From positions 112,544 through 176,543 of the forward strand of contig NZ_JAAKGV010000021.1 in NCBI RefSeq assembly GCF_011043735.1: a stretch of DNA of 64,000 nucleotides, in the 5' to 3' direction. Positions 25,789 through 34,639 of the stretch are shown here, piece after piece. A program made the position numbers and the translations under genes. The notes beneath the pieces were generated by a model. The model searched no databases and was not told the DNA's origin. It worked only from the letters and a program-made list of their open reading frames with translations. Within the stretch, counting starts at the first letter, position 1. The number at the start of each line of letters is the position of its first letter. Source of the stretch: Methylobacterium sp. DB0501 (GTDB taxonomy: Bacteria > Pseudomonadota > Alphaproteobacteria > Rhizobiales > Beijerinckiaceae).

Positions 25789-25866
25789 ATGCCCGTCATG
25801 CTCGCCGCCGCCTCGTGCCTTGCCCTCGGGATCGCCCTCGTGGTGCTGCTCGGGCTCAGCGCCTGA
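25789..25866 (+). CDS. Candidate 25-residue membrane miniprotein
   Basis: A reading frame of 25 codons, MPVMLAAASCLALGIALVV then LLGLSA, in an otherwise empty 380-base gap. A full GGAGG stands six bases before the ATG, and nearly the whole peptide is one hydrophobic helix with a Cys at position 10. This fits single-pass membrane miniproteins, which are often missed in annotation. It could also be chance in GC-rich DNA. Confidence 0.35.
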   Translation: MPVMLAAASCLALGIALVVLLGLSA

Positions 25867-25927
25867 GGCGGGAAGGCCTCGGACCCGGGCCTTCCTGGAG
25901 CAGGGCCTTTCCAAAGCCGGGTCTTTT

Positions 25928-27403
25928 TCAGAGCAGGACCCTGGCAGCCTGCGCGACCTTGCGGATCGAGGCGTCGACGTCGCCGGCCGAGCCGGTGATG
26001 TGCTCCATGTTGCGGCGCACCGCTGCGATGTTCTGGGCGGCATCCTGCATGTTGGCCGACATGTCGCGGGTCACGGCGGCCTGCTGGGTGATGGCGGAGG
26101 ACACGCCGACCGAGATCTCGCTCACGTGGCCGATGGCGGCGACGATCGCCTCGATCGCCGTCACGGCGGCCGTGGTGGCGCCCTGCACGGCGTCGATCTG
26201 CGTCCCGATCTCCTGGGTCGCCCGGGCCGACTGGCCGGCGAGCGCCTTGACCTCGGCGGCCACCACCGCGAAGCCGCGGCCCGCGGCGCCCGCCCGGGCC
26301 GCCTCGATGGTGGCGTTGAGCGCCAGGAGGTTGGTCTGGTCGGCGATCGAGCGGATCAGCGACACCGCCTCGCCGATCCGGTCGGCGGCCTGCGTCAGGC
26401 TGGCGACGATGTCGCCGGCCGCCTGGGCCCTGCGCACCGCGGTGTCGGAGGCCGAGCGGGCATCCTCGGCGTGGCGGCCGAGCTCGGCGATCGAGGCGGC
26501 AAATTCCTCGGTGCCGGCGGCCACCGCCTCGACGTTGCCGGAGGTCTGGGCCGTCTGCGCGGTCGTGGCCCGGGCCTGCTCCGAGACCTCCGAGACCGCG
26601 ACCGTGATCGCCGCGATGTCCGCCTCGATCGCCCGCTGGCCGGCGCTGCGGCGCTGGCGGTCGAGCACCTGCCCGGTGATGTCGGTGGCGAACTTCACCA
26701 CCGCGCAGACCTTTCCGTCGGGATCGAGCACCGGGTTGTAGGCCCCGAAGATCCAGACCTCCCGGCCGGCCTTGCCGATGCGGTGGAACTCGCCGGCCTG
26801 GTGGCACCCGGCGGCGAGCGCCTGCCAGAACGCGGCGTAATCCGCGCCCGTCCGCTCGGCCTCGGGGACGAACAGGCCATGATGACGCCCCACCACCTCG
26901 TCGCGGGTGTAGCCCAAAGCGGCGAGGAAGACGGCGTTCACCTCGGTGATCACGCCGTCGGGCGTGAAGTGGATCACCGCCTGCGACCGGTCGAGGGCCG
27001 CGATCTGGCCGGCCAGGAAGGCGTCGCGCTCGGTGCGGGCGGTGATGTCGGAGGCGAGCTTCACGACGCGCACGACGCGGCCGCGGCGATCGAGCACCGG
27101 GTTGTAGGAGGCCTGGATCCAGATCGAGCGGCCGTCCTTGGCGATGCGCCGGTACTCGCGCGTCTCGAACCGGCCCTGCCGCAGGCCGTCCCAAAACGCC
27201 GCGTAATTGGGGCTCGACCGCTCGTCGGGCGGCATCAGCAGGCTGTGGTGCCGGCCCTTGAGCTCGTCGAGGGAATAGCCGGTCAGTGCCAGGAAACACG
27301 CATTCGCGTCCAGGATCGTCCCGGACGGGTCGAACTCGATCCGGCCTTGCGACCGGTCGACGGCCGCGAGCAGCGCAGCGTGGCGCGATTGGAGGAAGGA
27401 CAC
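25928..27403 (-). CDS. Cytoplasmic chemoreceptor with two PAS domains
   Basis: A 491-residue receptor without membrane segments. Two PAS domains (about 15-115 and 140-240) resemble each other closely: DANACFLALTGYSLDELKG with EVNAVFLAALGYTRDEVVG, and ASYNPVLDRRGRVVRVVK with GAYNPVLDPDGKVCAVVK. This suggests an internal duplication. Residues 260-490 are the MCP signalling domain with the TNLLALNATIEAARAGAAG tip. Tandem PAS receptors of this kind often bind flavin or heme and sense redox or oxygen (Aer/DosC-like), but the cofactor residues are not certain here. It starts at GTG 27403 with AGAGG upstream, and no ATG is available near that point. Confidence 0.92.
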   Translation of the reverse strand: MSFLQSRHAALLAAVDRSQGRIEFDPSGTILDANACFLALTGYSLDELKGRHHSLLMPPDERSSPNYAAFWDGLRQGRFETREYRRIAKDGRSIWIQASYNPVLDRRGRVVRVVKLASDITARTERDAFLAGQIAALDRSQAVIHFTPDGVITEVNAVFLAALGYTRDEVVGRHHGLFVPEAERTGADYAAFWQALAAGCHQAGEFHRIGKAGREVWIFGAYNPVLDPDGKVCAVVKFATDITGQVLDRQRRSAGQRAIEADIAAITVAVSEVSEQARATTAQTAQTSGNVEAVAAGTEEFAASIAELGRHAEDARSASDTAVRRAQAAGDIVASLTQAADRIGEAVSLIRSIADQTNLLALNATIEAARAGAAGRGFAVVAAEVKALAGQSARATQEIGTQIDAVQGATTAAVTAIEAIVAAIGHVSEISVGVSSAITQQAAVTRDMSANMQDAAQNIAAVRRNMEHITGSAGDVDASIRKVAQAARVLL

Positions 27404-27930
27404 GGTGTCGGCCTCTGGCGTAACGTGCCGGGGACGATGCGCCGCGAGTGTTATTGAACGATGAAGATCGAAATATCCACACGGATTTTCAAATGATGAA
27501 ACCGATTCCGGCTAGAGGATCTTCTATAAAACTTTAGATAAAAACCCATACTAGATTCCAACATGACGCCGGCGAATTCCCAAAGGTCATGCCGTGAATC
27601 GGCACGGTCGGCACGGTCGGCGCAGATGGACGGAAGGCGACGGAACAGGCAGGACCCTGGTCCGAAGGCGCTCGCTGCGCCATCGATGCTCATGCGGATA
27701 TTTTGCGACCGCTCCGGACGCACGAGAAGCCTCAGCCCAGCCTCTCCGCGACGTCATCCATTAGGACACAATACTGTCGGCCTCGCGGCATCGCCGGTCG
27801 AGCGGAGGCGCGGACCGGAGGCCGGCGGGGCCGGGCCACGGCCTCGCCCCGTCATCCCGCCCTCGGGCACCTCGCGCGGTCGTGAGGCTGCGCGGGCCCG
27901 GCGCGGCTCTCGCCGCCCGCGGGACCGGCG
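27404..27930. other. Gene-free gap with AT-rich promoter zone
   Basis: A gap of 527 bases. The part next to the PAS receptor (27455-27560) is AT-rich and is the likely promoter of that gene. A short direct repeat cggcacggt occurs around 27600-27620. Short open frames here have the Arg/Pro-rich look of antisense GC-rich DNA, so I call none. Confidence 0.45.
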
Positions 27931-28167
27931 TCAGCCCCGGCGCTGCGCCTTCACGTAGCTGGTGATCGCGGCCTGGCAGTCCGGCGACAGCTTGGCCTTG
28001 TTCTGGCGGAAGCAGGCCTGCACCTCGGGCCCGTCGGGCGAGAGGTTGCCGCAATAGGTGAGGTAGTCGCCGGTGCAGTACTGCTTGAGCACCGCGCGGT
28101 CGACCATCGGCTGGGCGAGGGCAGCGCCCGTGGTCAGGACGAGGATGAGGGTGGAGCGCAGGAGCAC
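27931..28167 (-). CDS. Small secreted cysteine-rich repeat protein
   Basis: A 78-residue exported protein. The signal peptide LRSTLILVLTTGAALAQ is cleaved about residue 18. The mature part has four Cys spaced as in the GLG1-type cysteine-rich repeat (PF00839-like): QYCTGDYLTYCGNLSPDG, then ACFRQNKAKLSPDC. This suggests two disulfides in the periplasm. I start at the GTG at 28167, with GGAGA upstream. Function of the bacterial family is unknown. Confidence 0.7.
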   Translation of the reverse strand: MLLRSTLILVLTTGAALAQPMVDRAVLKQYCTGDYLTYCGNLSPDGPEVQACFRQNKAKLSPDCQAAITSYVKAQRRG

Positions 28168-28487
28168 GTCGTCTCTCCGGAGGAGCGGATGGGGAGGGGA
28201 GCGGGGTACAGGCCAGACAATCCTGGCCGGAATGTGTGAGCGCGACCGTGGCGGAGCTTTAGCAGGTCCGCGCCCCCGGGCAAGTTGTCTCTCGGGATCT
28301 TCTTGGATCCGAGCCTGGTCGATCGTCCCGTCCGGGACGCAGACGCCGGCTTTCGACTGTCCCTCGACTGCCCCGGACAAGTCAGGACGGCAGGCGAGGC
28401 GGGGCAGGTCGATGGGCCGGAGATCGGCGCGTGGCCGGTTCCCAGGGAGACCCGGCCGCCGGACCGGTCGTCCGCGGCGGGACCGGC
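28168..28487. other. Gene-free gap
   Basis: A 320-base gap between two minus-strand secreted-protein genes. It should hold the promoter of the cysteine-rich protein (28168-28260). I see no gene, repeat or clear operator. Confidence 0.45.
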
Positions 28488-28853
28488 TCAGAGCCGGCTG
28501 AGGCGCACCCGGGCGACGCCCGACATGCCGATCGCCCGGGCGGAGGCCTGGGACAGGTCGATCACCCGGCCGCCGACATAAGGACCGCGGTCGTTGATGC
28601 GGACCACGACCGAGCGGCCGTTCGTCGTGTTGGTCACCCGGACCCGGGTGCCGAAGGGGAGGCGGCGATGCGCCGCCGTGAGGGCGTGCGTGTTGAAGCG
28701 CTCGCCATTCGCAGTGCGCCGGCCCTGAAATCCGGGACCGTACCAGGAGGCACGACCGGACTGGGCTTCGGCGGGCGTGCTGGCTTGTATCGTCACTCCG
28801 ACGGCGCCCGCAGCTGCGAGGCCGATGATCGCCAGCTTTGCCTTCGAAACCAT
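28488..28853 (-). CDS. rlpA: RlpA-family septal ring / lytic transglycosylase-like protein
   Basis: A 121-residue secreted double-psi beta-barrel protein. A signal peptide covers about 1-30 (cleavage after AEAQ), and the DPBB domain contains GRASWYGPGFQGRRTANGE and the active-site-type VVRINDRGPYVGGRVIDLS with the conserved Asp. RlpA proteins cleave denuded peptidoglycan strands at the septum. There is no SPOR domain and no lipobox Cys, so this is the short form common in alphaproteobacteria. It would act in the periplasm. It is a monocistronic gene with an AT-rich leader (28854-28920). Confidence 0.85.
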   Translation of the reverse strand: MVSKAKLAIIGLAAAGAVGVTIQASTPAEAQSGRASWYGPGFQGRRTANGERFNTHALTAAHRRLPFGTRVRVTNTTNGRSVVVRINDRGPYVGGRVIDLSQASARAIGMSGVARVRLSRL

Positions 28854-29089
28854 TTCGCATTCCCGTTTTGTTGCTCGACGCCGCGCAACATAAAACCGAA
28901 GAAGGCGACATTATGGAACAGTGAAAATCGAGATAATCTTGCGTATATTCGGATGTGCTGGTCTCACGGATTGTCGGGGTTTACATTCGTTAACTGTTTT
29001 CGCAGGTCGAACCGCGGAGCGTGCCGGCGGGCGCCGGCGCCATCATGCGGCCAAGGTTGAGCCGGGCGCGGACCGGAGCGGACCTTTCG

Positions 29090-29716
29090 TCAGGAGCCCC
29101 GCGCCGCCTCCCGCAGGGCGATGCGGATCAGGTCGGCGAGGGTGCGGGCTCCGAGCTTGCGGCGCAGCTGCGTGCAGGCATTGGCGATGGTCTTGTAGCT
29201 CAGGCCCAGTTCCTCGGCGATCGCCCCGTGCGCGCGGCCGGCGCCGAGGCGCTCGAGGATCTGCCGCTCGCGCGGGGTGAGGGGCGGCCCGGCCGGTGCC
29301 TCGCAACGCAGCCGGGCGACCTCGGCGGCGAGCGAGGGCGCCACGTAGGTGCCGCCGTCACGCACCCGCTCGAAGGCGAGGTGGAGTTCCGACGAGGCGG
29401 TGTCCTTCAGCACGTAGCCGGCCGCTCCGCTCTCGAGGGCGCGCGCCGCGATCTCGGGATCGTCGTGCATGCTGAAGACCAGGATCCGGGTGGCCGGCGC
29501 CACCGAGCGGATCCGCCGGATCAGCGCGAGGCCGCTCAAGGAGGCGCCCTGGAAGGTCAGGTCGGCCACCACGATCTCGGGGCGGTGGCGGCGGAAGCGG
29601 CGATAGCCGGCGGCGATGCCGGTGGCCTCGTGCACGGTCTCGACGCCGGCATCCTCCAGCACCCGGCGGCAGCCCTGCAGCACGATCGGATGGTCGTCGA
29701 CGACGAGCACGCTCAT
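29090..29716 (-). CDS. LuxR/FixJ-type response regulator, orphan
   Basis: A 208-residue NarL/FixJ-like regulator. Its receiver domain (VLVVDDHPIVLQG start, phosphoacceptor Asp52 in VVADLTF, Lys in GYVLKDTASS) is joined to a C-terminal LuxR helix-turn-helix (LTPRERQILERLGAG, then IAEELGLSYKTIANACTQLRRKL). GGAGG lies five bases before the ATG. No sensor kinase is adjacent; the nearest in the window is the HisKA_2 kinase at 42686, 13 kb away. It follows the fumarylacetoacetase-family gene on the same strand after 47 bases and may be co-transcribed with it. Confidence 0.9.
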   Translation of the reverse strand: MSVLVVDDHPIVLQGCRRVLEDAGVETVHEATGIAAGYRRFRRHRPEIVVADLTFQGASLSGLALIRRIRSVAPATRILVFSMHDDPEIAARALESGAAGYVLKDTASSELHLAFERVRDGGTYVAPSLAAEVARLRCEAPAGPPLTPRERQILERLGAGRAHGAIAEELGLSYKTIANACTQLRRKLGARTLADLIRIALREAARGS

Positions 29717-29763
29717 GGTGGCCTCCGTGGGGCCCGCGACGTCGGTGCGGGCCCGCCCTGCCT

Positions 29764-30648
29764 TCAGTTGGTCGGTTCGCCGGCCGCGACCTTGGCGGTC
29801 CAGTCGTCGAAGGCGACGACGGTCTGGCGCTGCTCGCCCAGACCCTCGATGCCCAGGGTGACGACCTCGCCGGCCTTCAGGAAGCGGGCCGGCTTCATCC
29901 CCATGCCGACCCCGGGCGGCGTGCCGGTGGTGATGACGTCGCCGGGCTCGAGGAGCATGAAGTGCGACAGGTAGGACACGATCTGCCGGCAGTCGAAGAT
30001 CATCGTGCGGGTCGAGCCGGTCTGCATCCGCTCCCCGTCCACGTCGAGCCACATGCCGAGATTCTGCACGTCGGCGATCTCGTCCGGGGTGACCAGCCAG
30101 GGCCCGAGGGGGCCGAAGGTCGGGCAGCCCTTGCCCTTGGTCCAGGTGCCGCCGCGCTCGAGCTGGAACTCGCGCTCGGACACGTCGTGGCAGACGCAGT
30201 AGCCGGCGACGTAGTCCAGCGCCTCGTTGGCGTGGACGTAGGACGCGCGCTTGCCGATCACGATGGCGAGCTCGACCTCCCAGTCGGTCTTGGCCGAGCC
30301 CTTGGGCAGGATCACGTCGTCGTTCGGGCCGACGATGCAGGACGGCGCCTTGTTGAAGAGGATCGGCTCGGCGGGAATCGGCGAGCCGGTCTCCGCGGCA
30401 TGGTCGGCGTAGTTGAGCCCGATGGCGATGAAGTTGCGCACGTTGCCGACGCAAGGACCGAGCCGGGTGCCGGCCGGCACCACGGGCAGGGTCGCGGGAT
30501 CGATCGCCCGCAGGCTCGCCAGCGACTCGGCGGCGAGGGTGGGACCGGCGATGTCGCGGATCACGCCCGACAGGTCGCGGATCGCGCCGCCCTCGTCGAC
30601 GAGGCCCGGCTTCTCGGCCCCGCTCTCGCCCCAGCGCACAAGCTTCAT
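29764..30648 (-). CDS. Fumarylacetoacetate hydrolase family protein
   Basis: A 294-residue enzyme of the FAH / 2-hydroxyhepta-2,4-diene-1,7-dioate isomerase family. The start MKLVRWGESGAEKPGLVDEG, the IGLNYADHAAETG block, the metal-ligand segment DWEVELAIVIGK and TTGTPPGVGMGMKP are all conserved. Members hydrolyse or decarboxylate acylpyruvates; a subgroup with this start is annotated as ureidoglycolate lyase, but that is not certain. I start at the ATG at 30648, with GGGGAGG five bases upstream; the longer frame has no site. It is cytoplasmic and is followed by the orphan regulator. Confidence 0.9.
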   Translation of the reverse strand: MKLVRWGESGAEKPGLVDEGGAIRDLSGVIRDIAGPTLAAESLASLRAIDPATLPVVPAGTRLGPCVGNVRNFIAIGLNYADHAAETGSPIPAEPILFNKAPSCIVGPNDDVILPKGSAKTDWEVELAIVIGKRASYVHANEALDYVAGYCVCHDVSEREFQLERGGTWTKGKGCPTFGPLGPWLVTPDEIADVQNLGMWLDVDGERMQTGSTRTMIFDCRQIVSYLSHFMLLEPGDVITTGTPPGVGMGMKPARFLKAGEVVTLGIEGLGEQRQTVVAFDDWTAKVAAGEPTN

Positions 30649-31070
30649 GGTCGCCTCCCCAGACATGCGATTCGCCGGGGGCGGGCCGGACCGTCGCGCC
30701 CACCCCCGGTGCGGGCCGGGACATTGGCGCCCGCACGGAGCCGCCGCAAGCCGCAACACGCGCGGCCGGGACACGGCCCCGTTGCAGTTTCGTCACATCT
30801 GGGGCGAAAGCGTGTCGACGCCCCCCGCCGGGAGCAGCCGCAATACAAGCAGGTCTACATGCACCTGCGCATCACAAGGACATTTTTCCTTATTTTATCC
30901 CCTCCCATTACCAGGAGAAAAGTAGAGTCCGGGAATTGCATCGGACGGAACCATGAAGAGCCGCGGCCTCGCCGGGATTGCCTGCCGACTGCCTGCCGTC
31001 GCATCATCCCGCTCAAGCTGTGGGCGCTGCGAAGCCGCGCGGCACATGATTTCGGGTTCGAGGTAACGTC
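30649..31070. other. Divergent promoter region
   Basis: A 422-base gap between the divergent FAH-family and FadL-like genes. The right half (30870-30930) is AT-rich (acatttttccttattttatc) and should hold the porin promoter. The left half is GC-rich. No gene or obvious operator is seen. Confidence 0.45.
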
Positions 31071-32369
31071 ATGACGGGTTCGAGGAGGGCGGCGCTGCTC
31101 GCCGGCGCATCGTTGGCGCTTCTGGCCGGCGCGCAGGGCGCGGCGCAGGCGGGGGCGTTCGGCCTGCGCGAGCAGAGCGCCCAGGCGATGGGCATGGCCT
31201 TCGCGGGCGCGGCCTCCGGCTCCGGCGGCCTGTCGTCGATGTTCTGGAACCCGGCCGTCGTCACGATGAAGCCCGGCTGGAACTCGGACTTCAACGCCAC
31301 CCTGGTGGTGCCCCAGGCCACCATCACGCCGACCACCGGCACCTTCCCGCCGCTGATCGGGCTGGGCAATTCCGGCGATATCGGCCAGGCGGCGGTATTG
31401 CCGGCGACCTACTCGAACTACCAGATCAACGACCGGCTGTTCATCGGCTTGGCCGGCGCCGCGCCGTTCGGCCTCATCACCAAGCCGAACAGCGTCTGGG
31501 CCGGCCAGACCTACAGCCGCTCGTCGAAGGTCTTCTCGCTGAACTTCAACCCGGTGATCGGCTACAAGGTCAACGACTGGCTGTCGGTCGCGGCCGGGCC
31601 GGTGCTCGAATACTTCAAGCTGACCCTGCGCCAGGCCACCGGCATCACCCCCGGCGCGAACACGGCGTTCATCAAAGGCGACGACTGGGGCTGGGGCTTC
31701 ACCGCCGGTCTGGTGGCGCGGCTCTCCGAAGGCACCACGGTCGGCGTCGGATACCGTTCCTCGATCAACCACCAGGTCGAGGGCTCGGCCTTCGGCATCG
31801 GCCAGATCCGCGCCAGCCTGAACACCCCCGAGAAGGTCTCGGTCGGCCTGACCCAGGCGATCACCCAGGACTTCCGCCTGAATTTCGGCTTCGAGTGGGA
31901 CAACTGGACCCGGATCGGCTCGCCGGCGATCGTCTCGCTGGCGCTCGGCCGGCCGGTGACGGCCCTGCCGCTGAACTACAAGAACGGGTTCTACTACTCG
32001 GTCGGCGCCGAGTACGACTTCACCCCGCAATGGACCGGCCGCGTCGGCTTCGCCTACGAGCAGTCGCCGATCGACCTCTCGAACCGCTCGACCCGCCTGC
32101 CCGACGGCGACCGCTACTTCGCCTCGGTCGGCGCGAGCTACCGCTACAACGAGAAGATCCAGTTCGACGTCTCCTACCAGCACCTGTTCTCCGTCGGCGG
32201 CCGCAACCGGATCGCGATCGTGCCGGGCGAGCCGCTCTACACCCCGCCGCTCGCCTTCCTGGGCACCGCCGACGCCAGCGCCGACATCGTCTCGGTCGGC
32301 CTGAAGTACCGCTGGGACACCCCGCCGGCCCCTGCGCCGATCCCGGTGCCGCTGGTTCGCAAGTACTGA
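31071..32369 (+). CDS. FadL/OmpP1-type outer membrane transport protein
   Basis: A 432-residue outer-membrane beta-barrel. The signal peptide ends at AAQAGA (about 25). The mature start AFGLREQSAQAMGMAFAG followed by SGSGGLSSMFWNPA is the FadL hatch (NPA) motif. Alternating aromatic strands run to the C-terminus, which ends in a hydrophobic last strand (DIVSVGLKYRW) and a short Pro-rich tail. FadL channels admit long-chain fatty acids and other hydrophobic compounds; relatives admit aromatic hydrocarbons. The gene is monocistronic and converges on phaC, with a long hairpin between. Confidence 0.9.
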   Translation: MTGSRRAALLAGASLALLAGAQGAAQAGAFGLREQSAQAMGMAFAGAASGSGGLSSMFWNPAVVTMKPGWNSDFNATLVVPQATITPTTGTFPPLIGLGNSGDIGQAAVLPATYSNYQINDRLFIGLAGAAPFGLITKPNSVWAGQTYSRSSKVFSLNFNPVIGYKVNDWLSVAAGPVLEYFKLTLRQATGITPGANTAFIKGDDWGWGFTAGLVARLSEGTTVGVGYRSSINHQVEGSAFGIGQIRASLNTPEKVSVGLTQAITQDFRLNFGFEWDNWTRIGSPAIVSLALGRPVTALPLNYKNGFYYSVGAEYDFTPQWTGRVGFAYEQSPIDLSNRSTRLPDGDRYFASVGASYRYNEKIQFDVSYQHLFSVGGRNRIAIVPGEPLYTPPLAFLGTADASADIVSVGLKYRWDTPPAPAPIPVPLVRKY

Positions 32370-32511
32370 GGGGAGGGCGGCGGGCCGGCCCCGCCGCGTC
32401 TTTCGCTGTCCGCGTGTCCCGGGGCGTCGACGACGCGGCCCGGGACATGACGTTTTGAGATCCTGTTCGATCGGACAGAGGCCGCCTGCCTGGCTCCGAG
32501 GAACACCTTTA

Positions 32512-32566
32512 TCCCATCCTCGACCTCATCCTGAGGTGCGACCGCAGGATGAGATCGAGGATGGGA
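32512..32566. terminator. 22-bp hairpin between convergent FadL and PhaC genes
   Basis: Arms 32512-32533 and 32545-32566 pair over 22 bases with one mismatch and an 11-base loop. It lies between two convergent genes, which suits a bidirectional terminator, but there is no U tract. The core tcatcctgaggtgcgaccg followed by caggatgaga looks like the short palindromic repeats of rhizobial genomes, so it may be a REP-type element that also stops transcription. Confidence 0.6.
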
Positions 32567-32684
32567 CAGGACCGTGAAACGAGATCTCGAGGCGTAAAAC
32601 CGGTCAGGAACCGCGCGCAGCCCTCGGCGAGAGCGCCGAAACGAACGGGCGCCCCCGGGACACCGCCCAGGGGCGCTCCTCATC

Positions 32685-34493
32685 TCACGCCTTCTCGAGC
32701 ACGTAGGTCCCCGGCGCCGGGCCGAGCGAGGGCAGGGCCTCGCCGCCGGGCTTGCGCGCCGGCACCCGCTCGGAGTTCTGGTGCTCGAGCCACTGGAGCC
32801 AGTACGGCCACCACGAGCCCGGATGCTCGGTCGCCGCCGCGATCCAGTCCTGGAGCGTGCCGTGGGCGGGGCCCCCGGTCCAGTACTGGTATTTGGGCTT
32901 GGCCGGCGGGTTGACCACGCCGGCAATGTGGCCCGAGCCCGCCAGCACGTAGTCGACCGGGCCGCCGAAGGCGCGGCAGCCCTCGAAGACCGAGAGCGCC
33001 GGGGCGATGTGGTCCTCCCGGGTGGCGAGGTTGAAGACCGGGATCGTCACCTTGCCGAGGTCGAGGCGGGTGTTGCCGAGCACCATCTCGCCGCGCGACA
33101 GCTTGTTGTCGAGGTAGCAGTTGCGCAAGTAGAACGAGTGGTTGGCGGCCGGCATCCGGGTCGCGTCGGAGTTCCAGTACAGGAGATCGAAGGGCAGCGG
33201 CGCCTTGCCCTTCAGGTAGTTGTTGACGACGTAGGGCCAGATCAGGTCGTTCGGCCGCAGCATGTTGAAGGCGTTGGCCATCTTGGCGCCTTCGAGGTAG
33301 CCGCGGCCCTTCATGCCGGCCTCGATCGAGCGGATCTGCGCCTCGTCGACGAAGACCTTGAGGTCGCCGGCATGGGTGAAGTCGACCTGGGTGGTCAGGA
33401 AGGTGGCGCTGGCGATGCGGTCGTCGCCCACCGCCGCCATGTAGGCGAGGCTCACCGCGAGCAGCGTGCCGCCGACGCAATAGCCCACCGCGGAGACCTG
33501 GCGCTCGCCTGTCGCCCGCTCGATCGCCTCCAGGGCCGAGAAGACGCCCTCGCGCATGTAGCTCTCGAAGTCCTTGGACGCGTGGCGCGCGTCCGGGTTG
33601 ACCCACGAGATCACGAACACCGTCAGGCCCTGGCTCACCGCCCAGCCGATGTAGCTCTTGTCCTTGTTCAGATCGAGAATGTAATACTTGTTGATCCAGG
33701 GCGGCACGATCAGCAACGGGCGCTTGAGCACCGTGTCGGTCTGCGGCGCGTACTGGATCAGCTCGATCAGGTCGTTGCGGAACACCACCTCGCCCGGCGT
33801 GCTCGCCATGTTGACGCCGACCTTGAACTGGCCCTGGTCGGTCTGGCGCACGCGCAATTCGCCGCCGCCGGCCTCGACGTCCTCGGCCAGCATCTTCATG
33901 CCGCGCACGAGGTTGGCGCCGTTCTCCCGGAACGTCTCGCGGATCAGTTCCGGGTTGGTGGCGAGGAAGTTCGACGGCGACATCGCCCCCGAGATCTGCC
34001 GGACGTAGAACTGCGCCTTGGCGCGGGTGTGGTCGTCGAGCCCCTCGGCCTCGTCGACCAGGATCTCGGCCCAGCGGGTGGTGATCAGGTAGCCCTGCTT
34101 CAGGAAGTCGAAGACCGGGTTCGAGGACCATTCGGGCGCGGCGAAGCGCTTGTCCTTCGGGTCGGGCATGGCCACCGGCGTGACCGTCTCGCCCTGCATC
34201 CGCTGCAGCGTCGAGCCCCACAGGGCCAGGAACTGCCCGCCGATCAGGCTCTGGGCCTCCATCGCCTTCTGGGGATCGGTGAACCACTTCTCGGCCACGG
34301 TGCCGAGCGTGCGCACCACCTCGGTCACCGACTCGGCGAGAGCGGTGTTCGGCTTGCCCTCTTCGAGGGGCTTGGCGTAGGCGGCGAGCGCCCGGCTGAA
34401 CTGCTCGGTCATCAGGCCCGCATTGCGCGACAGGGCCTCCACGTCAGCCACTGGCACTTGCGCAGCCGGCGCCGTACTCCTCTCGGTCGTCAC
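32685..34493 (-). CDS. phaC: Class I poly(3-hydroxyalkanoate) synthase
   Basis: A 602-residue PHA synthase that polymerises (R)-3-hydroxyacyl-CoA into storage polyester on granules. The lipase-like box is GYCVGG with the catalytic Cys339. The partner Asp lies in FNLATREDHIAP and the His in GSGHIAGVVNPP. The N-terminal domain (NPVFDFLKQGYLI) is as usual. Length fits class I (about 560-630), which works without PhaE or PhaR. I chose the GTG at 34493, which has GGGAGGG eight bases upstream, over the longer frame to 34550. No phaA or phaB gene is adjacent. Confidence 0.95.
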   Translation of the reverse strand: MTTERSTAPAAQVPVADVEALSRNAGLMTEQFSRALAAYAKPLEEGKPNTALAESVTEVVRTLGTVAEKWFTDPQKAMEAQSLIGGQFLALWGSTLQRMQGETVTPVAMPDPKDKRFAAPEWSSNPVFDFLKQGYLITTRWAEILVDEAEGLDDHTRAKAQFYVRQISGAMSPSNFLATNPELIRETFRENGANLVRGMKMLAEDVEAGGGELRVRQTDQGQFKVGVNMASTPGEVVFRNDLIELIQYAPQTDTVLKRPLLIVPPWINKYYILDLNKDKSYIGWAVSQGLTVFVISWVNPDARHASKDFESYMREGVFSALEAIERATGERQVSAVGYCVGGTLLAVSLAYMAAVGDDRIASATFLTTQVDFTHAGDLKVFVDEAQIRSIEAGMKGRGYLEGAKMANAFNMLRPNDLIWPYVVNNYLKGKAPLPFDLLYWNSDATRMPAANHSFYLRNCYLDNKLSRGEMVLGNTRLDLGKVTIPVFNLATREDHIAPALSVFEGCRAFGGPVDYVLAGSGHIAGVVNPPAKPKYQYWTGGPAHGTLQDWIAAATEHPGSWWPYWLQWLEHQNSERVPARKPGGEALPSLGPAPGTYVLEKA

Positions 34494-34639
34494 GCGCGCA
34501 TCCCTCCCTCGTTGTCGGCGCCCCGCCGTGGCGAGCCGCCTTTCCGACAAAATATTGTCCCAGACCGCCGGTTCCGCCAGATCACCGGACCGGGTTTCCT
34601 CGCCGCCTCATGGCCCTTGCGCAAGGTTCCCCCCACGTC

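Noticed and set aside
27563..27958. A 131-codon plus-strand frame in the gap after the PAS receptor
   Set aside because: Ser/Arg/Pro-rich, no ribosome-binding site, no motif, and it overlaps the end of the cysteine-rich protein gene.
34531..34563. A possible third copy of the dispersed repeat near the phaC start
   Set aside because: Only the short word TTTCCGAC is shared with copies A and B; the following blocks do not match.
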